From Candidatus Poseidoniaceae archaeon (lineage in GTDB: Archaea > Thermoplasmatota > Poseidoniia > Poseidoniales > Poseidoniaceae): 6,257 nucleotides of DNA. The translations under genes were made by a program, and so were the position numbers. The DNA is taken from positions 1 through 6,257 of the forward strand of contig DUKK01000198.1 in NCBI GenBank assembly GCA_013329355.1, in the 5' to 3' direction. The notes under the pieces are model-generated. The model saw only the letters and a list, made by a program, of their open reading frames with translations, was not told the origin of the DNA and did no database searches. Within the stretch, counting starts at the first letter, position 1. Each line of letters starts with the position of its first letter. Shown in pieces: positions 1 to 6,126 of this stretch.

Positions 1-70
1 CACCAGTAATGTCGCCTTTCAGTAATTTTCCAGCGGTAGATTTTACGTCCATAGTCTCATCAATCTCCAT
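1..70 (-). CDS. N-terminal fragment of an unidentified protein, cut by the window edge
   Basis: An ATG at 70 (minus strand) opens a frame that stays open to the window edge and gives 23 residues beginning MEIDETMDVKSTAGKLL. A second ATG seven codons in (at 52) is an alternative start. No clear Shine-Dalgarno site precedes either ATG. The frame upstream of ATG 70 runs back about 40 bases to a TAG without another ATG. The gene lies downstream of the alpha/deaminase fusion on the same strand across a 110-base gap, so it could be the next gene of the unit or start its own. The fragment is too short to name a family. A role in the later aminomuconate steps (decarboxylase, hydratase, aldolase) would suit the position, but nothing in the residues shows it. 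Confidence 0.5.
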   Translation of the reverse strand, partial: MEIDETMDVKSTAGKLLKGDITG

Positions 71-180
71 GTTTGTGTGGTTTATCAAATGCCTTGTGCA
101 CTATCTACAGAGCATTGCAACGCCCAATAGTAGTTATTGATTACTAATGAAATCGGTTGATTTTGCTCAGAATTACTGAA

Positions 181-1566
181 TCATATACTAGCGATAACTT
201 TCATCTCCACCGCGATTGGTGTTGGTAGTGCTCTTATCGCTAGAGTTGTCCTTGTTGGCCCTACTTTACCAAGTGTTTCGGCCCATACTTCATTATAACC
301 TTGAAAATCACGGTCCATATCTATCAAAAATGACGTCACATCGAGCACGTTGTTAATTGAAGAGCCTGCCTCCTCAAGAATTCTAGCAATATTATCTATC
401 ACTGCTTGGGTCTGTGCTCTGATGTCATAATCTAATGCGTTACCATCGGAATCATGGATTGGACCACCCGGAATCTCATTGGTTTTTGGTTGCCTCGGCC
501 CGACGCCTGACAGATAGATGAGATCACCAACCTTCCGTGCGTGAGGATATGCTCCCACTGGTTTCGGAGCTGATTTAGTATTTACAGACCCCTCAGCTTC
601 AGTCGGGTCCCACAGCGCAGGTCCTTCGCTGGATTCAATTTCAGCTGGTTTAGTTGTATCCAGAACTCCGCGTTCACCACTGTAGACCTCAACATCGTCT
701 TCATCGTATTCTTTGTTGCCAAAACCCGACTGTGCAGGATTTAGGTTGACAACGGCACAACCAGCACCGTGTATGGCTTCGTAAGCTAACACCTTGCCCG
801 TTAAATTATTGCGATTGTCATTCATTGCTGACAGCCACCACATGGGCTTGAAATTAACTACTTTTTGAACGCGAATTTGCTGTTGAATAGTTCGGGATAA
901 TTGTCCAACGTCCTCGAGTCTGCCGGCTTCTAGAAATTCGAGGATTTTTCGATTCCATTCGTCATCCTTAAGCGAGTGAATTCGATCGTCTTCTGGGTTT
1001 ATGTGTTCAGTAAACATCCTATTTGACAGCGACATGGCGGTTATGGCCACTGCGCGACGGCCAGTCTTTCTGACTAATTCCTTGCATGCTTTAGCTAGGA
1101 CGGTAGTTTCGCTGCGGTCTGCGTACACATTTGATGACACAATGACTGCCGGAATTTTGTTGTCTGGGTTTAACAGTGTTAGTGCCACTACCGATCCAAC
1201 ATCAATCGGAAATCCCCGATAGTTGACACAGCGGCTTTGTAGGCCTCTCGCATGATTTTCGTTATTCCACATAGCAGCAAATTGAGCATCGATGTTCAAT
1301 GAATAATGAATTGAACCCAACTCATGAAAATCATGGTCGACCATAACCCATTCTGGATTAGGGTCTGAAATGAGTTGATGATCGATAATACTTGGCCATG
1401 TTGTTGAGTAAATTATCAACAAATCTGCTTTACTATCTTTGATTATCTGTGCTGCATCATCGTATGCTTGGCGTAATTTGCCCCAGCCATCATTCTGCTC
1501 GGGGGCCAATACCGTGTGCGGGTGAACTGGGACCACGAAGGATTCCACGATACCCCCGCCGGTCAT
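181..1566 (-). CDS. amnA-amnD: Fusion of 2-aminophenol 1,6-dioxygenase-type alpha subunit and 2-aminomuconate deaminase (RidA fold)
   Basis: The 461-residue protein has two parts. Residues 1 to about 275 resemble the non-catalytic alpha subunit (LigB/class III extradiol fold) of 2-aminophenol 1,6-dioxygenase: ESFVVP near the N-terminus, IIYSTTWPSIID at 51-62, VNYRGFPIDVGS at 114-125 and DDEWNRKILEFLEAG at 201-215. The iron ligands of the beta subunit are replaced here (Val14 and Thr56 where beta has His14 and His63), so this half is probably structural. An acidic linker follows (about 276-330). Residues 332-461 form a RidA/YjgF domain like 2-aminomuconate deaminase: GAYPHA at 338-343, DIRAQTQAVIDN at 381-392, GPTRTT at 436-441 (Arg439) and VEMKVIA at 453-459 (Glu454). 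The Arg and Glu used by active RidA deaminases are kept. The start is set at the second of two adjacent ATGs (1566), 7 bases after AAGGAGG; the first ATG (1569) overlaps the upstream stop as TAATG. In described pathways these are separate proteins. The fusion is seen directly; the activity is inferred. Confidence 0.88.
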   Translation of the reverse strand: MTGGGIVESFVVPVHPHTVLAPEQNDGWGKLRQAYDDAAQIIKDSKADLLIIYSTTWPSIIDHQLISDPNPEWVMVDHDFHELGSIHYSLNIDAQFAAMWNNENHARGLQSRCVNYRGFPIDVGSVVALTLLNPDNKIPAVIVSSNVYADRSETTVLAKACKELVRKTGRRAVAITAMSLSNRMFTEHINPEDDRIHSLKDDEWNRKILEFLEAGRLEDVGQLSRTIQQQIRVQKVVNFKPMWWLSAMNDNRNNLTGKVLAYEAIHGAGCAVVNLNPAQSGFGNKEYDEDDVEVYSGERGVLDTTKPAEIESSEGPALWDPTEAEGSVNTKSAPKPVGAYPHARKVGDLIYLSGVGPRQPKTNEIPGGPIHDSDGNALDYDIRAQTQAVIDNIARILEEAGSSINNVLDVTSFLIDMDRDFQGYNEVWAETLGKVGPTRTTLAIRALPTPIAVEMKVIASI

Positions 1567-1568
1567 CA

Positions 1569-2465
1569 TTATGCCTCCTTGTGTTGGTAAACTGGCCACT
1601 CAACAATTGCATTACCTGTGCCAATTATCGTTCCGTAGCCGTGTAATATAGCAGGATAGTCCGGTACTTCCAAGGTTGAGAGTAACCAAGTGAACGCACC
1701 GCCGTCTGTTTCAGCGATGGCTTGTTCAGTGAACTCCGGCATCTCGTCGATTATGCGCTGGCATTGACCGGACTTCATATAGTCAATAATTCTCATATCC
1801 CAAAGATGCATAGCGTGACTCGTGATGTGTTCCTTACTCATATCTTCAGGGATTTCTGATTCCGTTGTGAAGTGTCGGTGAGAAAGTGAGTTACTGGCTA
1901 GAACAACAACTTTCTTACCACTCTCCAAAATTGCTTCCCGCGTGACCCGGCCCAATTCAATCATCATTTCTTGCATTACCTCAACTGAATAATAAGCTCT
2001 TGAGCGATTACTAGAAATGACGACCAGTGGTTTATCCCATTCCGGCCTAAACATGTGGCCGGTCGTGATAGTTCCGTAGTCAACTCTGAAATCTGGGTTT
2101 GTCATCATCCGGACTGCTAGTCCAGCTTCGTCTGCTTTATCGTGGATTTGCTTGGCTAGTTCAATATCGACATTCATGTCATAATGATAGCGAAATAGGT
2201 TAGGAAATACGGGGTCCACAGATAAACTTTGAAAATTTTCCAGTCCAAGGAAATGAGTGCCAACGTATGTTTGCCAGTGAGGTGATAGGATGACTATGGC
2301 ATCGTAATCCACGCCTTTTAGAGATTCTCTGAGTCGCTCATAACCCCATCTAAGTTGTTCCCAGCCACCCTCAGCCACTGGTTCATTTTGTTCGGGATTC
2401 TCTGCGTAAACCAAATGCGGTGGATGGGGTGCTAGACAGCCAGCAACAATTTCACCCTGCGCCAT
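1569..2465 (-). CDS. amnB: 2-aminophenol 1,6-dioxygenase-type beta (catalytic) subunit, class III extradiol dioxygenase
   Basis: This 298-residue protein closely follows AmnB, the iron-binding subunit of 2-aminophenol 1,6-dioxygenase, over its whole length, starting with QGEIVAGCLAPHPPHLVY. The family enzyme opens the ring of 2-aminophenol with O2 to give 2-aminomuconic 6-semialdehyde in the cytoplasm. The Fe(II) ligands of AmnB, recalled as His13, His62 and Glu251, match His14 (APHPPH), His63 (SPHW) and Glu252 (AETDGG) with a constant shift of one. The acid-base His195 matches His196 (SNSLSHRHF), and Tyr129 matches Tyr130 (FRVDYGTITT). The C-terminus keeps GYGTIIGTGNAIVEW. The start is fixed by this alignment, although no Shine-Dalgarno site precedes it. 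The stop TAA shares one base with an ATG of the alpha/deaminase gene, so the two subunits are probably translated together. Related dioxygenases for protocatechuate or homoprotocatechuate are less like it. The exact aromatic substrate is not proven. Confidence 0.9.
   Translation of the reverse strand: MAQGEIVAGCLAPHPPHLVYAENPEQNEPVAEGGWEQLRWGYERLRESLKGVDYDAIVILSPHWQTYVGTHFLGLENFQSLSVDPVFPNLFRYHYDMNVDIELAKQIHDKADEAGLAVRMMTNPDFRVDYGTITTGHMFRPEWDKPLVVISSNRSRAYYSVEVMQEMMIELGRVTREAILESGKKVVVLASNSLSHRHFTTESEIPEDMSKEHITSHAMHLWDMRIIDYMKSGQCQRIIDEMPEFTEQAIAETDGGAFTWLLSTLEVPDYPAILHGYGTIIGTGNAIVEWPVYQHKEA
1574..1580 (-). promoter_or_regulatory. Ribosome binding site of the alpha/deaminase fusion gene
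   Basis: AAGGAGG on the minus strand lies inside the last codons of the beta-subunit gene. It sits 4 bases before the ATG at 1569 and 7 bases before the ATG at 1566. This strong site decides the start of the fusion gene: an in-frame ATG at 1599, which would add about ten unrelated residues, has no such site and does not match the family N-terminus. The layout points to translational coupling of the two subunits. Confidence 0.8.
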
Positions 2466-2487
2466 GTCACATGCTAGGAGTATGTTG

Positions 2488-2516
2488 CCTATATCATCAA
2501 CGGATAAAACTGTGAT
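2488..2516 (-). promoter_or_regulatory. Possible promoter of the dioxygenase unit
   Basis: Read on the minus strand, ATCACA (2511-2516) and TATAGG (2488-2493) are separated by 17 bases, and a TG precedes the second box by one base (extended -10 style). Each hexamer matches the sigma-70 consensus at 4 of 6 positions. Transcription would begin about 15 bases before the beta-subunit ATG. The same GATATAGG stretch ends 22 bases before the ATG, which is also where an archaeal TATA box would lie for a leaderless transcript. The 89-base gap is divergent and must also serve the plus-strand membrane gene, for which I see no convincing boxes. This is a prediction from short motifs only. Confidence 0.3.
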
Positions 2517-2554
2517 TCCCTAAGACTCAAACGGCAGCGAGGATTGGGCTGATT

Positions 2555-3055
2555 ATGGACGAGGACAATACTGAGGTTGGTATTTATGCAAGCTCGTCCA
2601 ATAAATCCAATTTGGATAGGGTTCGTGGATTAGACTTCAATACCGGTTTCAGACACATAATTGCGCCAGCGTTATTTGGTATGGTATTTGGCATCATTTT
2701 CCAACTCTACATTGTCGAAAAATACGCTTGGCCTTCACCACCACAAGGCGCTATCATCGCATCGATACTACTCTCACCGCTGCTCTACTTTACTTTGGTA
2801 CGAGACCAGCCTTCAAGATGGTATGAGTATACTTTGGGTTTGGCATTACCTGGATTGATATTTTTCATGATGTGGTTTTCTGGGTGGGGAGCGGTATTTT
2901 GCGGTGGCTATGGCGCTTTACTCTTGTGGGTATGGATTTCAACCTCTTGGGGGCGTTTCGATTTGCCACCATTCAGGTATGGTGTATGGCACGCTTTTGC
3001 GGTTGACATCGGTGCATTCTCTGGGGCCTTGCTCGTCTACAGTATCGGCTTATGA
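2555..3055 (+). CDS. Small five-helix membrane protein, function unknown
   Basis: I do not recognise the family of this 166-residue protein. An acidic, Ser/Asn-rich tail (residues 1-30) precedes about five hydrophobic segments near 34-55, 65-83, 92-109, 112-129 and 146-165. Basic residues before segment 1 (Arg22, Arg24, Arg33), after segment 2 (Arg83, Arg88) and after segment 4 (Arg134, Arg141) suggest an inside N-terminus and an outside C-terminus. Segments 3 to 5 are rich in Trp, Phe and Gly (MMWFSGWG, LLLWVWISTSWG). There is no signal peptide, transporter signature or catalytic motif. It is the only plus-strand gene, transcribed away from the beta-subunit gene, and its stop overlaps the panB stop tail to tail (TTATGA). 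GAGG lies 12 bases before the ATG, which is too far to be a good ribosome site. The strong membrane pattern over the whole frame, with no better minus-strand frame here, supports a real gene. Confidence 0.75.
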   Translation: MDEDNTEVGIYASSSNKSNLDRVRGLDFNTGFRHIIAPALFGMVFGIIFQLYIVEKYAWPSPPQGAIIASILLSPLLYFTLVRDQPSRWYEYTLGLALPGLIFFMMWFSGWGAVFCGGYGALLLWVWISTSWGRFDLPPFRYGVWHAFAVDIGAFSGALLVYSIGL

Positions 3056-3931
3056 GGTGTAACTTTCGGAATCATTGGGGAAATCCCCAGTCCTAACATC
3101 CTTGCAGTATTGTTTAACAGCACCATCAATTGAATCAGCGAGGTTGAGATATCTTCGTAGGAACCTTGGTGAGAAATCCATAGTTATTCCCAGTAAATCG
3201 TGCAGAACCAACACTTGCCCATCACAGTCTGGACCCGCTCCTATCCCGATTGTTGGAATGCTAATTGCTTCACTAACTCGTTTTGCTAAATCACGAGGTA
3301 TTTTTTCTAAAACTATCGCAAAACAGCCAGCCGCTTCAAGCACTTTCGCATCTTCAATTAGTTTAGCTGCCTCATCATCTTCCTTTGCTCTGACAGTATA
3401 GGTGCCGAATTTGTAGATTGATTGTGGGGTTAGCCCAAGATGGCCCATGACTGGAATCCCAGCGGTTAGAATACGCTTTATTGATTCAACGATTTCATCA
3501 CCCCCCTCCAACTTGACTGCGTGACCTTCCGCTTCCTTCATTATGCGAATGGCCGATTCAAGTGCAATTGCAGAATTTCCTTGATATGTTCCAAACGGCA
3601 TATCAACGACAATCAGCGCTCTATCGACTGCTCGCTTTACACACTGGGCATGATAAATCATGTGGTCAAGCGTCATTGGCACAGTAGTCACTTGGCCCGC
3701 CATTACATTTGAGGCAGAATCCCCCACTAGAATTACATCAACACCACCGTTGTCAACTAATTTAGCAAGCGAGTAATCATATGCAGTCAGCATGGTGATT
3801 TTTTCACCAGCTCGCTTCATTTCTTGGAGCGTGTGGGTTGTGACCTTTTTCGCTTGGCCGTGAACGGACATGAGCCTACCAAATGCTGTTGAGTTTTGAA
3901 GGTCTCGCTGGTTGCAATTTGTTTCAGACAT
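3050..3931 (-). CDS. panB: 3-methyl-2-oxobutanoate hydroxymethyltransferase (ketopantoate hydroxymethyltransferase)
   Basis: PanB transfers a hydroxymethyl group from 5,10-methylenetetrahydrofolate to 2-oxoisovalerate, giving ketopantoate, the first committed step to pantothenate and coenzyme A. This protein has the full TIM-barrel family pattern: TTHTLQEMKRAGEKITMLTAYDYS, then VGDSASNVMAG (Asp71), VVDMPFG (Asp110), KLEGGD (Glu142), GIPVMGHLGLTPQS and VLEKIP (Glu209), then GIGAGPDCDGQVLVLHDLLG. These match the Mg2+ ligands Asp45, Asp84 and Glu114 and the catalytic Glu181 of E. coli PanB, so it should be active. The chosen ATG (3931) overlaps the end of the LON-domain gene by 8 bases (ATGTCTGA) and gives 293 residues. 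An ATG at 3871 gives 273 residues and begins just before the conserved region, nearer the usual family length; neither has a strong ribosome site. The gene lies in a tight minus-strand run with the LON gene and the dehydrogenase. Confidence 0.95.
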   Translation of the reverse strand: MSETNCNQRDLQNSTAFGRLMSVHGQAKKVTTHTLQEMKRAGEKITMLTAYDYSLAKLVDNGGVDVILVGDSASNVMAGQVTTVPMTLDHMIYHAQCVKRAVDRALIVVDMPFGTYQGNSAIALESAIRIMKEAEGHAVKLEGGDEIVESIKRILTAGIPVMGHLGLTPQSIYKFGTYTVRAKEDDEAAKLIEDAKVLEAAGCFAIVLEKIPRDLAKRVSEAISIPTIGIGAGPDCDGQVLVLHDLLGITMDFSPRFLRRYLNLADSIDGAVKQYCKDVRTGDFPNDSESYTS

Positions 3932-4649
3932 CCATTTCCGCAAGGAATCTGGTCAATTGTAGGAAAACCTCTTTCAGGTCGGGACAAGATAATAGTTGAT
4001 ACTTATATTCTGGATCGCTAATGGTTAGCGCAGCAACAGCAAACATCGATGACGAGCTTTCGTCAATCACCATTTCCGTTCTGTCTTCTATCCAATCTTC
4101 AAGTGCATCTTTCTCTATTTGTAATATGCCACCAATCTTACTCAATATGCCGTTTAATGTGGCTTTAAGTTCAGTCTGTTGAAAGGGAGTTAGTTCATGT
4201 TCATCATCAAGATACGTGACGTCTGCTGAGAGATATAACTTCGAGTGTTCGATTTCTTCGGGTATTCGCTGGATGATGGTTTCGAGATCTGGTAATATGC
4301 CCATTTCAGGGATTAAATCAGCCATGCTTTCGTCTTCAAAAGGTGGCAATGCCGGATCGATTACTCTGTCAACCCTGAATCTTCTTCTTCCTACAAACTC
4401 AATAAAATGATTGCTACCTTTGGTTTCATGACTGATTATTTCTGCTTCACAACCAAATGTGCGCGGACCATTCCAACCGTTATGGAATGTCAGTGGGTCA
4501 GTCATTATCATACCAAATGGTTTGTCATCCAATAAACAATCATCAAGCATTTGTCGATAGCGCGGTTCGAATATGCGTAGGCTTTGAATTTCGCCGGGCA
4601 CTAAGACCATTGGGAGAACAAACAATGGTAAATTCTCAATGTCGGCCAT
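3924..4649 (-). CDS. LON substrate-binding domain protein (stand-alone, no protease domain)
   Basis: This 241-residue protein matches the N-terminal substrate-binding domain of Lon-type proteases: LPLFVLPMVLVPGEIQSL at 7-24, RIFEPRYRQML at 25-35, FGCEAEI at 65-71 and FVGRRRFRVDRVI at 85-97. The rest is mostly helical and acidic and ends in a segment with KYQLL at 216-220. There is no AAA+ ATPase or Ser-Lys protease part, so it is one of the common free-standing LON-domain proteins. Their role is poorly known; binding of unfolded protein or small ligands has been suggested. The start is supported by the family pattern beginning at residue 7. The bases before it (a C-rich run) contain no Shine-Dalgarno site, and 36 bases separate it from the dehydrogenase stop. 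Its end overlaps the chosen panB start by 8 bases. No link to ring cleavage can be read from its sequence. Confidence 0.85.
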   Translation of the reverse strand: MADIENLPLFVLPMVLVPGEIQSLRIFEPRYRQMLDDCLLDDKPFGMIMTDPLTFHNGWNGPRTFGCEAEIISHETKGSNHFIEFVGRRRFRVDRVIDPALPPFEDESMADLIPEMGILPDLETIIQRIPEEIEHSKLYLSADVTYLDDEHELTPFQQTELKATLNGILSKIGGILQIEKDALEDWIEDRTEMVIDESSSSMFAVAALTISDPEYKYQLLSCPDLKEVFLQLTRFLAEMDV

Positions 4650-4685
4650 GGGGGAAAATCAGCAGGTTTGCTTATCAAGATATGT

Positions 4686-6125
4686 TCAATCATCTTTTAC
4701 ACATATGTTGGTTAATTCTGAAAAGAAGTTCAGTGACCAATCGCCACCTTCTCGTCCGAGGCCTGAATTCTTAACCCCGCCAAAAGGTGTTCTAAGGTCT
4801 CTATGAAGCCAAGTATTAATCCACAGTATACCACTTTCTATCTGTTCAGCGAGAGCTTTACCGCGCGGTATATCAGTCGTCCAAACGGACCCAGCAAGCC
4901 CATATTCGGTTTGGTTAGCCATCTCAATAGCCTGCTTGTCAGAATCAAAGCGATGTATTGTTGCAACCGGGCCAAATATTTCTTCAGTGGCGCAACGCGA
5001 GTCAATTGCGATTTCAGAGATAAGCGTGGGTGACATGAATGCCCCTGTTGAGTTAGGTTCAGGGAGAGACAACGGCTCACCTCCAGTAAGCAACCTCCCG
5101 TTTTCGTTGATTGCTAATTCTATGTATGACAATACCTTTTCCATATGGTCTTGAGAAATTACTGAACCAATGTCGGTGTTGGCTAGTTTTGGGTTTCCTA
5201 CGGTCATATTTTTCACCTCAGCAACCAGTAAATCGACGAACTCATCGTATACCTTGTCTGCAACGAGGATTCGTGAACCACAAAGACAGACTTGGCCAGA
5301 ATTGGTAAATGCTGCCCTTGCCGCACCTTTGGCTGCAGCGGATAAATCAGCATCATCTAGTATTATTGTAGCGTTTTTTCCGCCTAATTCCAAGGATAAT
5401 TTTTTGAACAACGGGGCCGCAGTAGCAGCAACAATTTTTCCAGTTGCCGTACCACCGGTGAAAGATATAGCCTTCACATCGGGGTGTTCAACGATTGCTT
5501 GGCCAACCTCATTGCCCAAGCCGTGGACAATATTGATTACTCCTCTAGGGAAGTTAATCGAGGCTAAAATTTCGCATAGTAGATTTGCAGTCATAGGTGT
5601 CAGTTCGCTTGGCTTAGCAACTATGGTATTACCCATAACCAAGGCTGGAGCGATTTTCCATGTGAGTAAATAGAGCGGTAAATTCCATGGGGTAATCAGA
5701 CCAACAACACCAACCGGTTTGCGTATTACATAGTTGGTTGCGTCTGACATCTCATAGCGTAATTGAGTAAGGTTCTCGGCGTGGTCGGCGAAGAAATTGA
5801 AATTTCTCACACTTCGACTAGCATCAACCCTCTCAGCCAGCTTTATCGGTTTGCCAGTATCGACACTCTCGAGCATTGCAACCTCGGATTTTCGAGAGTC
5901 AAGAGCAGTGGCTATTTTCCTTAACCAACCGATTCTTTCTTCCAGTGTGTAAGCTGACCAGACGACACGGGCATTGTTTGCAGATGTGACCGCCATCTCC
6001 ACATCGTCGACAGTCGAGTTTGGGATGGTCGCGATAACGGTATTTTCTGCAGGGTTGGAATTTTTTAGATAACTGCCATGCAACGGTGGAACAAATTTTC
6101 CGTCAATATAATTCTCTATTTGCAT
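4686..6125 (-). CDS. amnC: 2-aminomuconic 6-semialdehyde dehydrogenase (NAD-dependent aldehyde dehydrogenase, ALDH8-like)
   Basis: This complete 479-residue aldehyde dehydrogenase most resembles the ALDH8A1/AmnC/NbaE group that oxidises 2-aminomuconic (or 2-hydroxymuconic) semialdehyde to the acid with NAD+. Family features are IENYIDGKF at the N-terminus, GLITPWNLPLYLLTWKIAPAL at 142-162 (Asn148), FTGGTATG at 222-229 in the cofactor site, LELGGKN at 245-251 (general base Glu246) and GQVCLCGSRI at 277-286 (catalytic Cys280). Arg104 in DASRSVRNF and Arg442/Arg445 in WLHRDLRTPFGG lie where this group binds the substrate carboxylate, which favours a muconic semialdehyde over a simple aldehyde. 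The ATG at 6125 is chosen because GAGGTG sits 4 bases before it and the family begins here; an ATG at 6176 would add 17 unrelated residues and run into the upstream gene. That gene ends 1 base before this start, so the two are coupled. 2-Hydroxymuconic semialdehyde dehydrogenase is the main alternative, but the neighbouring dioxygenase and deaminase favour the amino form. Confidence 0.9.
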   Translation of the reverse strand: MQIENYIDGKFVPPLHGSYLKNSNPAENTVIATIPNSTVDDVEMAVTSANNARVVWSAYTLEERIGWLRKIATALDSRKSEVAMLESVDTGKPIKLAERVDASRSVRNFNFFADHAENLTQLRYEMSDATNYVIRKPVGVVGLITPWNLPLYLLTWKIAPALVMGNTIVAKPSELTPMTANLLCEILASINFPRGVINIVHGLGNEVGQAIVEHPDVKAISFTGGTATGKIVAATAAPLFKKLSLELGGKNATIILDDADLSAAAKGAARAAFTNSGQVCLCGSRILVADKVYDEFVDLLVAEVKNMTVGNPKLANTDIGSVISQDHMEKVLSYIELAINENGRLLTGGEPLSLPEPNSTGAFMSPTLISEIAIDSRCATEEIFGPVATIHRFDSDKQAIEMANQTEYGLAGSVWTTDIPRGKALAEQIESGILWINTWLHRDLRTPFGGVKNSGLGREGGDWSLNFFSELTNICVKDD

Positions 6126-6126
6126 T

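Noticed and set aside
128..146. Inverted repeat TAGTA ... TACTA in the gap after the fusion gene, as a possible terminator
   Set aside because: The stem is only five A/T-rich pairs with no T run after it on the minus strand; such repeats are expected by chance in AT-rich DNA.
71..180. Promoter for the left-edge gene (TTGGGC and GATAGT, 16 bases apart on the minus strand)
   Set aside because: The -35 match is poor and other equally weak pairs are present in this AT-rich gap, so no single site can be supported.
1567..1599. Longer start of the alpha/deaminase fusion at 1599
   Set aside because: The added residues do not match the alpha subunit family and no ribosome site precedes that ATG; AAGGAGG supports 1569/1566.
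3924..4649. Full Lon protease
   Set aside because: Only the substrate-binding domain is present; no Walker motifs or Ser-Lys protease domain occur in the 241 residues, and the next gene is panB.
5170..5673. A 167-codon open frame on the plus strand inside the dehydrogenase gene
   Set aside because: It lies wholly antisense to well-conserved aldehyde dehydrogenase sequence, has no recognisable domain, and its openness follows from the codon composition of the real gene.
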